A DNA stretch of 7,811 bases, from contig CAAGMR010000044.1 of assembly GCA_900771085.1 (NCBI GenBank), positions 1-7,811 on the forward strand, written 5' to 3'. Numbering within the stretch: position 1 is the stretch's first letter; each line of letters opens with the position of its first letter. Positions 1 to 4,959 of this stretch are shown here, piece by piece. A program made the position numbers and the translations under genes. The notes beneath the pieces are model-generated. The model was not told where the DNA came from, made no database searches, and saw only the letters and a list, made by a program, of their open reading frames with translations. Source of the stretch: Clostridia bacterium (GTDB lineage: Bacteria > Bacillota > Clostridia > Oscillospirales > Acutalibacteraceae).

Positions 1-57
1 GCAGGGGGTTATGGTACATTGAGATTGGACTATTAATACTTGAAAGGAGAAATTAAA

Positions 58-1245
58 ATGGCTAAACAATGGGTTCAGGACTGGGGTATGTCGCAGTCTG
101 CACTTTCATACTTCATGTATCCTGACTGTAAGAAGACGTATCGTCTCGTAATCAAGGCGCAGATAAGCTGCGAGGCAATGCGTATCGGTCTTTCCAATTC
201 TTATGGCAAAGACAAGGTAAAGATAGGCGGCGTGACTGTCGCACTTTGCGATGAGAACGGAACTCTTACGGGCGAACCGGTAGCTGTAACATATGGCGGC
301 TTCGAGAAGTTCACCCTGAAGAAGGGCCAGAAGCTTGTTTCCAACGATGTCGATATTGCAGTAGAGCCGGGACAGTATTACTGTGTCAACATGTATGTGG
401 AAAAGGGCGACCTGACATGCGGCAATATGATGAACAACTGCATGCTCATAACAGCTAAAGGTAACAATCTCACAAAGGTCAATGTACCTAACGAAACAAG
501 ACCGCGTGACACGGTTATAAAGATTGCTGAAAAGCTCCTCGGTTTCGATATTCCAAAGCCGATTCCGCTTTTCGACTCAGTGGAATTTCTCAATGCCGAT
601 GGTGCGACATCTATAGTTATCTTTGGAGATTCCGTATCTCAGCAGGGACACTGGACCAATCCGTTCACCGAATTAATCAGAGAGGCATATCCGGGTCGCT
701 ATTCTGTTATAAACAAATCCGTTATGGGATGTCGCGTGCTTCGTGATTGCTCACCGCTCTTTATCATCCCGGGACTTTACGGCAAGAGGGGAACTGACAG
801 AATCATTACGGACGTTTATGCATTCTCAGGACAGGAATACTGCATACTCTTCCTTGGCGTAAATGACATCTTCGAATTTGCCAGCATCAATGCGTTTCCA
901 TGGGAAAAACCTGACTTAAAGCAACTCCAGAGTGAAACCATGCGTATGGTAAAAGATTTACAGGCCAGAGGAATAAAAGTTATATGCTTCAATATACCTG
1001 CGTTCAATTCAGCACCTGACTCAACCCCTGAAAAGGATCAGATGCGCCGAGACATGAATGTATGGTACGACGCAAACAAGACAGAGTTTGATGGATTCTT
1101 TGATATCTGCTCTGCCGCCATTGATCCGGACGACGACTCACGCTGTCGACCGGAGTTCATCGGCGGCGACGGCCTTCATCCGAACGCCTACGGCGGCGAC
1201 TATCTCTGCCGCCTCGTCGACCTCGATATGTTCAAACCAGAATAA
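58..1245 (+). CDS. SGNH/GDSL hydrolase, XynE-like putative carbohydrate or aryl esterase
   Basis: This is a 395-residue predicted serine esterase, probably removing acetyl or other acyl groups from sugars or aryl esters. The four SGNH blocks are present in order: GDSVS with nucleophile Ser192, block II Gly224 in VMGCR, GVND with Asn269 at 267-270, and DGLH with Asp371 and His374. The first ~175 residues resemble the beta-rich N-terminal domain of XynE-like SGNH proteins (a pattern of RIGLSNSYG, then a GQ..VSNDVDI segment, then YCVNMYVEKG). No signal peptide is visible, so it probably acts in the cytosol on imported oligosaccharides. ATG at 58 is chosen over the in-frame TTG at 40 because AAAGGAGA at 43-50 lies 7 nt upstream of it and would lie downstream of most of the TTG's initiation region. 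The substrate cannot be read from sequence. The family call is firm; the subfamily is recognised from memory. Confidence 0.9.
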   Translation: MAKQWVQDWGMSQSALSYFMYPDCKKTYRLVIKAQISCEAMRIGLSNSYGKDKVKIGGVTVALCDENGTLTGEPVAVTYGGFEKFTLKKGQKLVSNDVDIAVEPGQYYCVNMYVEKGDLTCGNMMNNCMLITAKGNNLTKVNVPNETRPRDTVIKIAEKLLGFDIPKPIPLFDSVEFLNADGATSIVIFGDSVSQQGHWTNPFTELIREAYPGRYSVINKSVMGCRVLRDCSPLFIIPGLYGKRGTDRIITDVYAFSGQEYCILFLGVNDIFEFASINAFPWEKPDLKQLQSETMRMVKDLQARGIKVICFNIPAFNSAPDSTPEKDQMRRDMNVWYDANKTEFDGFFDICSAAIDPDDDSRCRPEFIGGDGLHPNAYGGDYLCRLVDLDMFKPE

Positions 1246-1272
1246 CCATATGTGTTGTATAAATATTTACGC

Positions 1273-1301
1273 TACACAAATCATAATAATAGTGTTATGA
1301 T
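1273..1301 (+). promoter_or_regulatory. Putative promoter of leader unit A
   Basis: TACACA (1273-1278) and TATGAT (1296-1301) are separated by 17 nt, each a partial match to the sigma-A -35 and -10 boxes. A start about 7 nt downstream would fall in AGGGTAACA (1308-1316). The same arrangement, including AGGGTNACA exactly 6 nt after the -10 box, recurs at 2351-2394. That recurrence is the main reason to believe it. It could drive a short leader RNA ending at the 1343-1390 hairpin, or the gene at 1406 by read-through. Confidence 0.42.
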
Positions 1302-1342
1302 GAACGTAGGGTAACACGAGAAATTGAATAAGCTTATAAAAA

Positions 1343-1390
1343 AGCACCGGTCGGGAAGTCTTATGCTTCTGGTCGGTGCTGTCGTTTTTT
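1343..1390 (+). terminator. Intrinsic terminator or attenuator directly before an SD
   Basis: A stem of about 15 pairs, including a few G-U pairs and one bulged G, forms between AGCACCGG... (from 1343) and ...CGGTGCT (to 1380), with a loop around TCTTATG. It is followed by GTCG and then six T (1385-1390). The SD of the next gene, AAGGAGG, begins at 1391 with no gap. It is the only terminator seen after the esterase gene, yet there is no room for a separate promoter between it and the gene at 1406. The 4-nt gap before the T-run suggests termination may be incomplete. Confidence 0.75.
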
Positions 1391-1405
1391 AAGGAGGAAA
1401 CTATT

Positions 1406-2257
1406 ATGCCTTATTTGATGACTCAATCAATTACGCTCGCATTTGGCGTAATTGCTTTATTCTTTTTTATAGTACTGTTTTCCGAATTGCGAAGAAATCA
1501 CAAATTGAAAGATGGCAGTAAGGAGCTGGAACAGGCCGCTAAACTGTTTCTTGCTGTTCATAAAGATGAAGTGGACTATTTACCTTTTTGTGCTGTTGCT
1601 GCAGATCAGTTCTGCCTGGAAAGGCATACCAGAAAGATCTACAACGACTTTTGCAAATGTCCCGAAGAGATGCAGAAGGAGATTTTCAACCAGTCTCCAT
1701 TCCCTTATCCGGAACTGCCATATGTCGACTGGGTATCAGATGCACTGAAAAAACTGAAGAAGGACATAGTGGAGAATAATCTTGGAGATGATTACATTGG
1801 AGATAATTTCGCTTTCTTCAGACGTGCATATGATTGCTATAAGGAATTGCCTTTGATGAGCGTTGACACCAGAGTCAATGTGTTTAAAAGAATATACGGA
1901 ACGCCATCTTTCCTGACTGTGTTCAGGGAATTGGACGAGCAGAAGTTTTCTGATTATCTTGCAGAGTACCTTTACTACCTGGACGGCAAGACAGAGGATA
2001 AGCCAACGTTTGATCCTATTCCGCCACTTGATTATCTCTGGTGTGAAATGGACCTTGCACACACACCTGAAGACAAGGTGTGTGGCTGGATGATGGAGGT
2101 TGTGCTGCGTGTCAGCACGCAGCTGAGCAATCGAAGGAATGATAAATTTTCCAACTATGAAAGCCCATGGCTTACATACGCTAAACTTGAAACCTATGAA
2201 GACAAGTATTTCAAGTGCCTGATGACTCTTTACCAGGCGTATGTCAGGAAGGGCTAA
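1406..2257 (+). CDS. Membrane-anchored protein of unknown function
   Basis: A 283-residue protein with no family I recognise. Residues ~8-26 form a hydrophobic helix (ALFFFIVLF core) followed by basic ELRRNHK, which predicts a single N-terminal anchor with the remaining ~255 residues in the cytosol by the positive-inside rule. The soluble part is mostly helical, rich in aromatic and acidic residues, and has several cysteines around residues 60-90 (CAVAADQFCLE, FCKCPEE) that do not form a clear metal-binding motif. The start at 1406 is set by AAGGAGG (1391-1397) 8 nt upstream; an in-frame GTG at 1376 lies inside the terminator hairpin and is rejected. The gene sits directly behind that terminator and ends just before a dyad at 2258-2291. 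It is a convincing gene (strong SD, long frame) but has no assigned function. Confidence 0.8.
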   Translation: MPYLMTQSITLAFGVIALFFFIVLFSELRRNHKLKDGSKELEQAAKLFLAVHKDEVDYLPFCAVAADQFCLERHTRKIYNDFCKCPEEMQKEIFNQSPFPYPELPYVDWVSDALKKLKKDIVENNLGDDYIGDNFAFFRRAYDCYKELPLMSVDTRVNVFKRIYGTPSFLTVFRELDEQKFSDYLAEYLYYLDGKTEDKPTFDPIPPLDYLWCEMDLAHTPEDKVCGWMMEVVLRVSTQLSNRRNDKFSNYESPWLTYAKLETYEDKYFKCLMTLYQAYVRKG

Positions 2258-2298
2258 GACAAAACTGCAACCAAATGTTGCCATAATTGTCCTATTTT
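2258..2298 (+). terminator. Weak terminator-like two-part dyad after the membrane-anchored gene
   Basis: GACAA (2258-2262) pairs with TTGTC (2287-2291), and inside it GCAAC (2267-2271) pairs with GTTGC (2277-2281), separated by symmetrical unpaired bases. A short CTATTTT follows. It begins immediately at the stop codon. The stem is interrupted and the T-run poor, so it may be only a weak terminator or an mRNA 3'-end structure. A further GCAACA/TGTTGC dyad lies at 2299-2320. Confidence 0.35.
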
Positions 2299-2350
2299 GC
2301 AACACGACACAATTTGTTGCTGAAATTCGAAACTAGAATACAAATAATAC

Positions 2351-2379
2351 TATACAAACACGATTTAGTGTGTTAATAT
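2351..2379 (+). promoter_or_regulatory. Putative promoter of leader unit B
   Basis: TATACA (2351-2356) and TAATAT (2374-2379) are separated by 17 nt. AGGGTTACA (2386-2394) follows at the same 6-nt offset as AGGGTAACA in the unit upstream of 1406. The surrounding CTAYACAAA and TAGTGT words are also shared between the two sites. A transcript starting near 2387 would end at the hairpin at 2411-2451, giving about 75 nt with no convincing reading frame. Confidence 0.42.
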
Positions 2380-2386
2380 GTGATTA

Positions 2387-2460
2387 GGGTTACAACTCAA
2401 GAGACACAACACGCACCACACGGGAATTGTTCAGTTCACCGTGGGGTGCGTTTCTGCTTT
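2387..2460 (+). ncRNA. Candidate short non-coding RNA (unit B)
   Basis: This is a proposed transcript only: it runs from the GGGTTACA start region after the putative promoter at 2351-2379 to the T-rich tail after the hairpin at 2411-2451. No open frame with an SD lies in it, and no gene follows on this strand because the next gene is the convergent aquaporin. The class is unknown and I recognise no Rfam family. It could also be a degenerate leader whose gene has been lost. Confidence 0.25.
2411..2460 (+). terminator. Hairpin with T-rich tail, probable intrinsic terminator
   Basis: ACGCACCACACGG (2411-2423) pairs with CCGTGGGGTGCGT (2439-2451) over 13 positions with one mismatch and a 15-nt loop. 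TTTCTGCTTTT follows. The tail is interrupted, so efficiency is uncertain. It closes the candidate transcript that begins near 2387 and could also back up termination of the gene ending at 2257. Confidence 0.6.
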
Positions 2461-2489
2461 TATCCATTCCGGAATAGTTAATATAGATT

Positions 2490-2532
2490 GACTCCCGTTG
2501 CAACGAAACTGCACACACATGCAGCGGGAGTC
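2490..2532 (+). other. Long hairpin of unknown role in the gene-free gap
   Basis: GACTCCCGTTGCA (2490-2502) pairs with TGCAGCGGGAGTC (2520-2532) over 13 positions, with one G-U pair if transcribed on the + strand, around a 17-nt loop. Neither strand has a T-run after it, so it is not a standard intrinsic terminator. It lies between two terminator-like hairpins, and the perfect palindrome ATTCCGGAAT (2466-2475) is just upstream. No coding sequence is credible here. Confidence 0.5.
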
Positions 2533-2563
2533 GCAAGAAAATGCAAACCTGACGTTTATAAAC

Positions 2564-2591
2564 AAAAAAGCACCCTCGCGGGTGCTTTTTT
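2564..2591 (-). terminator. Aquaporin terminator, symmetrical and possibly bidirectional
   Basis: AAAAAAGCACCC and GGGTGCTTTTTT form a perfect stem around a TCGC tetraloop. Read on the - strand it lies 24 nt after the aquaporin stop and ends in six U. Because it also has six T on the + strand, it can stop rightward transcription entering from the gap, which suits a convergent gene junction. Confidence 0.9.
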
Positions 2592-2614
2592 GTTCTTGTG
2601 TATCTTCAGCTTGA

Positions 2615-3310
2615 TTATGCTTCTTCTTTTTCAAGGAACTTGTAGCAGAGAGCTGCAAGTGCTGCACCAGCGAGTGGAGCAACGATGAATACCCAGAGGC
2701 AGGAGATTGGTGCTGTGTTGCCTGAGATAGCAGCGATTACAGCAGGAGCGATTGAACGTGCAGGGTTAACAGATGTTCCTGTAAGTCCGATACCAAGGAT
2801 ATGAACAAGAACAAGTGTGAAACCGATTACAACTCCACCGAATGATCCGTGACCAGCCTTCTTGCTTGTAACGCCAAGGATTACCATTACAAAGATAAAT
2901 GTAAGAACGATTTCTACAACGATACCTGCAAGGGCACTTCCGTTAACGTTTGCAAGGCCGTTTGCACCAAAGCCGCCGGTCTTGTCTTCAACACCGCCGA
3001 GGCCAAAGATGAGAGCGTCGAGGCCTGAACCTGCGAAAGCACCGAGAACCTGAGCTACAACGTAGCCGCCGAAGTCCTTTGCACTCATGCCGTCGTTCAT
3101 GTAAACAGCGAGTGAAACAGCAGGGTTGATATGGCAGCCTGAGATGTTACCTACACAGTAAGCCATACCTACAATAGTGAGACCAAATGCGAAAGCAGTG
3201 AGGATATATCCACTGCCTGCAGCGGCATCACAACCAACAAGCATTGCGGTACCGCAACCGATGAGAACGAGTGTCATTGTTCCAATGAATTCTGCAATGT
3301 ATTTCTTCAT
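2615..3310 (-). CDS. aqpZ: Aquaporin Z-type water channel (MIP family)
   Basis: A 231-residue six-helix channel of the major intrinsic protein family, the same length as E. coli AqpZ. Both pore motifs are intact: N62-P63-A64 in SGCHINPAV and N182-P183-A184 in GTSVNPARS. The selectivity filter reads Phe42, His170, Thr179 and Arg185 by alignment with AqpZ F43, H174, T183 and R189. That set is typical of water-selective aquaporins, whereas glycerol facilitators have a wider filter, so water is the expected substrate. The start is at 3310 because an AAAGGAG SD lies 7 nt before this ATG; upstream in-frame starts either overlap the SD or have none. It is transcribed away from the TetR-family gene and toward the terminator at 2564-2591. 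Divergence from the regulator suggests, but does not prove, control by it. Confidence 0.95.
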   Translation of the reverse strand: MKKYIAEFIGTMTLVLIGCGTAMLVGCDAAAGSGYILTAFAFGLTIVGMAYCVGNISGCHINPAVSLAVYMNDGMSAKDFGGYVVAQVLGAFAGSGLDALIFGLGGVEDKTGGFGANGLANVNGSALAGIVVEIVLTFIFVMVILGVTSKKAGHGSFGGVVIGFTLVLVHILGIGLTGTSVNPARSIAPAVIAAISGNTAPISCLWVFIVAPLAGAALAALCYKFLEKEEA

Positions 3311-3338
3311 ATACATACTCCTTTCATATTGCTCAAAC

Positions 3339-3367
3339 ATTATACACCTTAATTGTGGATTTTACAT
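3339..3367 (-). promoter_or_regulatory. aqpZ: Putative aquaporin promoter
   Basis: Read on the - strand, a perfect TATAAT (3344-3339) lies about 28 nt upstream of the aquaporin start codon. The best -35 candidates, ATGTAA or TGTAAA at a spacing of 16-17 nt, are weak. A weak -35 box next to a perfect -10 box is consistent with an activated or moderate promoter, but this is inference. Confidence 0.45.
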
Positions 3368-3380
3368 ATAAAAAAAGAAA

Positions 3381-3408
3381 ATGACTTTTAACACTCATTT
3401 GTTATAAT
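3381..3408 (+). promoter_or_regulatory. Putative promoter of the TetR-family gene
   Basis: ATGACT (3381-3386) and a perfect TATAAT (3403-3408) are 16 nt apart, with the start codon at 3438. The inverted repeat at 3389-3404 fills the spacer, so a bound repressor would block RNA polymerase. The aquaporin -10 box is about 60 bp away on the other strand. Confidence 0.5.
3389..3404. promoter_or_regulatory. Candidate operator inverted repeat TAACA-N6-TGTTA
   Basis: TAACA (3389-3393) and TGTTA (3400-3404) form a 16-bp inverted repeat lying exactly between the -35 and -10 boxes of the TetR-family promoter. Placement and size are typical of TetR autoregulatory operators. The half-sites are only 5 bp and A/T-rich, so chance is possible. 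Confidence 0.35.
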
Positions 3409-3437
3409 GATTTTAACAGATTTATGGCGGTGATGAC

Positions 3438-4019
3438 TTGCGTAAAAAGCTCGACCAGGAACTGGTCTACGAGACAGCCCTTTCTTTCTTTGCAAAGTAT
3501 GGCTACAAGAAAACAACACTGGATGACATAGCCAGTGCTCTTAATATGAAGAACACGGCCATTTACTCATATGCATCGAGTAAGCAGGCCCTGTACCACG
3601 AATGTATCGCTTACGCCATCAATGTATGGCAGGAGTACGTTCGTCAGGCTGTCACCGGCATCGAAGATGCCGAGGTGAAGCTCCTGACAGCTTTCGATGC
3701 TGCCGCATCTTTCATCGAGGGCAGCGACGTTACACGTCAGCTGCTGAAGAATGACCCTACTATTTTCCCGATGTTTCCGGAGATCGACCCCATTGAAGAG
3801 TTCAACGAGTGGTCTGTAGGCTTTATAAGGGACATTGTAAAGCAGGGTATAGATGACGGTAAGTTTACAAGCGTTGACCCTGACGAGGCTGCGCTGGTGC
3901 TTTTCAACCTGTACAAGTACTTCATCATCGAGACTTACTCCAAGGATGGCAATCCGCTGGATGTTAAAAAACTAAAGAATACAATTTCCATCATCTTCAT
4001 GAATGGACTTCTGAAATGA
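3438..4019 (+). CDS. TetR/AcrR-family transcriptional regulator
   Basis: A 193-residue one-component repressor-type regulator. The N-terminal DNA-binding domain covers about residues 6-55: FFAKYGYKKTTLDDIASAL followed by AIYSYASSKQALYHE, the classic TetR_N signature with the recognition helix around 36-46. The C-terminal ~135 residues would form the helical ligand-binding and dimer domain, which gives no ligand clue. The start is TTG at 3438, preceded only by a weak GGCGGTGAT SD; the ATGs at 3424 and 3433 are in another frame. A TTG start with a poor SD is compatible with the low expression usual for such regulators. Candidate targets are its own promoter (dyad at 3389-3404), the divergent aquaporin, and the membrane protein at 4170. 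The fold is certain; the regulon is inference. Confidence 0.9.
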   Translation: MRKKLDQELVYETALSFFAKYGYKKTTLDDIASALNMKNTAIYSYASSKQALYHECIAYAINVWQEYVRQAVTGIEDAEVKLLTAFDAAASFIEGSDVTRQLLKNDPTIFPMFPEIDPIEEFNEWSVGFIRDIVKQGIDDGKFTSVDPDEAALVLFNLYKYFIIETYSKDGNPLDVKKLKNTISIIFMNGLLK

Positions 4020-4021
4020 CT

Positions 4022-4062
4022 AATAGTGTGTGCAACATGTACTGTTGCACACACTATTTTTT
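4022..4062 (+). terminator. Strong intrinsic terminator after the TetR-family gene
   Basis: AATAGTGTGTGCAAC (4022-4036) and GTTGCACACACTATT (4044-4058) are perfect 15-bp complements around a 7-nt loop and run into TTTTTT (4057-4062). It starts 2 nt after the stop codon. It implies that the downstream membrane protein needs its own promoter, which is visible at 4077-4105. Confidence 0.93.
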
Positions 4063-4076
4063 GTTAACCACACACA

Positions 4077-4105
4077 TTGAAAAGGAGAGCGTTAAAAGCT
4101 ACAAT
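4077..4105 (+). promoter_or_regulatory. Probable sigma-A promoter of the six-helix membrane protein
   Basis: TTGAAA (4077-4082) and TACAAT (4100-4105) each match five of six consensus positions with an ideal 17-nt spacer. The expected start, around 4111-4113, lies at the left edge of the 4114-4142 palindrome. This leaves a leader of about 58 nt before the ATG at 4170. Confidence 0.65.
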
Positions 4106-4113
4106 TAAATTAT

Positions 4114-4142
4114 AAATGAACAATTTGTTAAATTATTCATTT
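4114..4142. promoter_or_regulatory. 29-bp near-perfect palindrome, candidate operator or leader hairpin
   Basis: The left arm AAATGAACAATTT (4114-4126) and right arm AAATTATTCATTT (4130-4142) are complementary at 12 of 13 positions (one C-A mismatch) around GTT. It begins at the expected transcription start of the gene at 4170. Its A/T-rich symmetry and position suit a repressor operator, perhaps for the TetR-family protein upstream. As RNA it would form an A-U stem in the leader instead, without a T-run of the terminator kind. Confidence 0.6.
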
Positions 4143-4169
4143 AAATTTTAAAAACGAGGTGTTTTTATC

Positions 4170-4814
4170 ATGTTATGGGGACCTGATACTGAACAGGCCA
4201 GAGCTATAGTAGACGTAGCTAAAGAGGCTGTCAGATCAACAGACAATTTTAACTGGACATTCATAGCAATTCTTGCTCTCGTTGTTTGCTGCGGTTACGT
4301 TCCACGTATTCGCGACAAGAAATGGAACAGTATTGCAGCTGCTCTCGCACTTTACGGTGTTCACTGGTTCTATGAAATCATGAATGCGGTAATCTGCCAT
4401 TTCACAGGTTATGCTCTCTGGCATGTAACTCCTGAAAGCACAACATTCATACTCCTCATCGGCGTATGCTGGGAACTTTCAATGATGTTTGCAATTGCCG
4501 GCTTCACAGCAGAATTGCTTCCTGAAGATAAGAACATGAAGATTCTGGGTATTCCGAACCGAATAGTCTTTGCCATAGGCTCAGCTCTCGGTTTCTCACT
4601 CTTTGAAATCTTCCTTTCAAGCACACCATCATTCGTATGGGTATACCCATGGTGGGGCTTCCTTCCTGTATTTATCACAACTTACATTCCATTCTTCCTT
4701 GCGTCTTACCTCATTTACGATGCAAAGCGTAAGACTCAGAAGATTTTCTGTGGAACACTCTGGGCTGTAGACGCAATCTTACTTGCAGTTCTTATCCCAC
4801 TTGGTATCATTTAA
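4170..4814 (+). CDS. Six-helix integral membrane protein of unknown function
   Basis: A 214-residue protein that I cannot assign to a family. After a ~27-residue amphipathic N-terminus, hydrophobic helices lie at about 29-45, 54-78, 91-112, 131-150, 162-183 and 193-214. Several predicted helices carry ionisable residues: His65 and Glu69 (HWFYEIMN), Glu102 (CWELSMMF), Glu146 (SLFEIFL) and Asp201. Buried His/Glu positions on adjacent helices suggest an ion- or proton-handling site or an intramembrane active centre, but no known motif such as CPBP matches. ATG at 4170 is supported by GAGGTG (4156-4161) 8 nt upstream. It has its own promoter and a large palindrome, and is insulated from the TetR-family gene by a strong terminator. 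It could be that regulator's target, for example a transporter or an envelope-stress protein, but this is speculation. Confidence 0.85.
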   Translation: MLWGPDTEQARAIVDVAKEAVRSTDNFNWTFIAILALVVCCGYVPRIRDKKWNSIAAALALYGVHWFYEIMNAVICHFTGYALWHVTPESTTFILLIGVCWELSMMFAIAGFTAELLPEDKNMKILGIPNRIVFAIGSALGFSLFEIFLSSTPSFVWVYPWWGFLPVFITTYIPFFLASYLIYDAKRKTQKIFCGTLWAVDAILLAVLIPLGII

Positions 4815-4886
4815 ACGGATTTGCATTCCCTGCAGGTCTATGATAGTATGGGGCTATCGGGATACAATATGTACAAATATTAAATC

Positions 4887-4941
4887 AATGCACTTTGTCG
4901 GGCAGATAGTTGTCTTCGACAAAGTGCATTTTTTCTTTTTT
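4887..4941 (+). terminator. Strong intrinsic terminator or attenuator before the gene at 4960
   Basis: AATGCACTTTGTCG (4887-4900) and CGACAAAGTGCATT (4917-4930) are perfect 14-bp complements with a 16-nt loop. They are followed by a long T-rich tail (TTTTTTC then TTTTTT, to 4941). The SD GGAGGTG begins at 4947, only 5 nt later. It is the only terminator after the membrane-protein gene, and it leaves no room for a promoter before the gene at 4960. Confidence 0.88.
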
Positions 4942-4959
4942 ACCCCGGAGGTGGATTAA

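Noticed and set aside
1..36. Possible end of an upstream gene (frame 1 open to TAA at 34-36)
   Set aside because: Only eleven codons (AGGYGTLRLDY) are visible with no recognisable family; chance cannot be excluded.
40..57. TTG start at 40 for the esterase
   Set aside because: The SD at 43-50 would lie inside the gene; the ATG at 58 is ideally spaced from it.
1736..2305. Long 189-codon frame on the - strand opposite the membrane-anchored gene
   Set aside because: It is antisense to a gene with a strong SD, lacks its own credible SD and family signal, and has shadow-like composition.
2258..2320. Repeated GCAAC/GTTGC words as a possible CRISPR-like or operator array
   Set aside because: They form short nested dyads with irregular spacing, with no conserved repeat unit or spacers.
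2570..2585. Match of AAAAAAGCACC at 1338 and 2564 as a dispersed repeat
   Set aside because: Both are A-tract plus stem bases of terminators; similarity ends there and is expected by convergence.
2431..2688. Short frames on both strands in the 2258-2614 gap
   Set aside because: They run through terminator hairpins or into the aquaporin gene and have no SD; the gap is better explained as regulatory DNA.
2615..3310. Glycerol facilitator (GlpF) as the identity of the MIP channel
   Set aside because: The selectivity filter residues Phe, His, Thr and Arg match the water-selective AqpZ type, and the length and motifs fit AqpZ.
4081..4089. AAAGGAGAG as an SD for a small gene between 4063 and 4169
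   Set aside because: No start codon lies at a workable distance and stops follow at once; it lies within the spacer of the 4077-4105 promoter.
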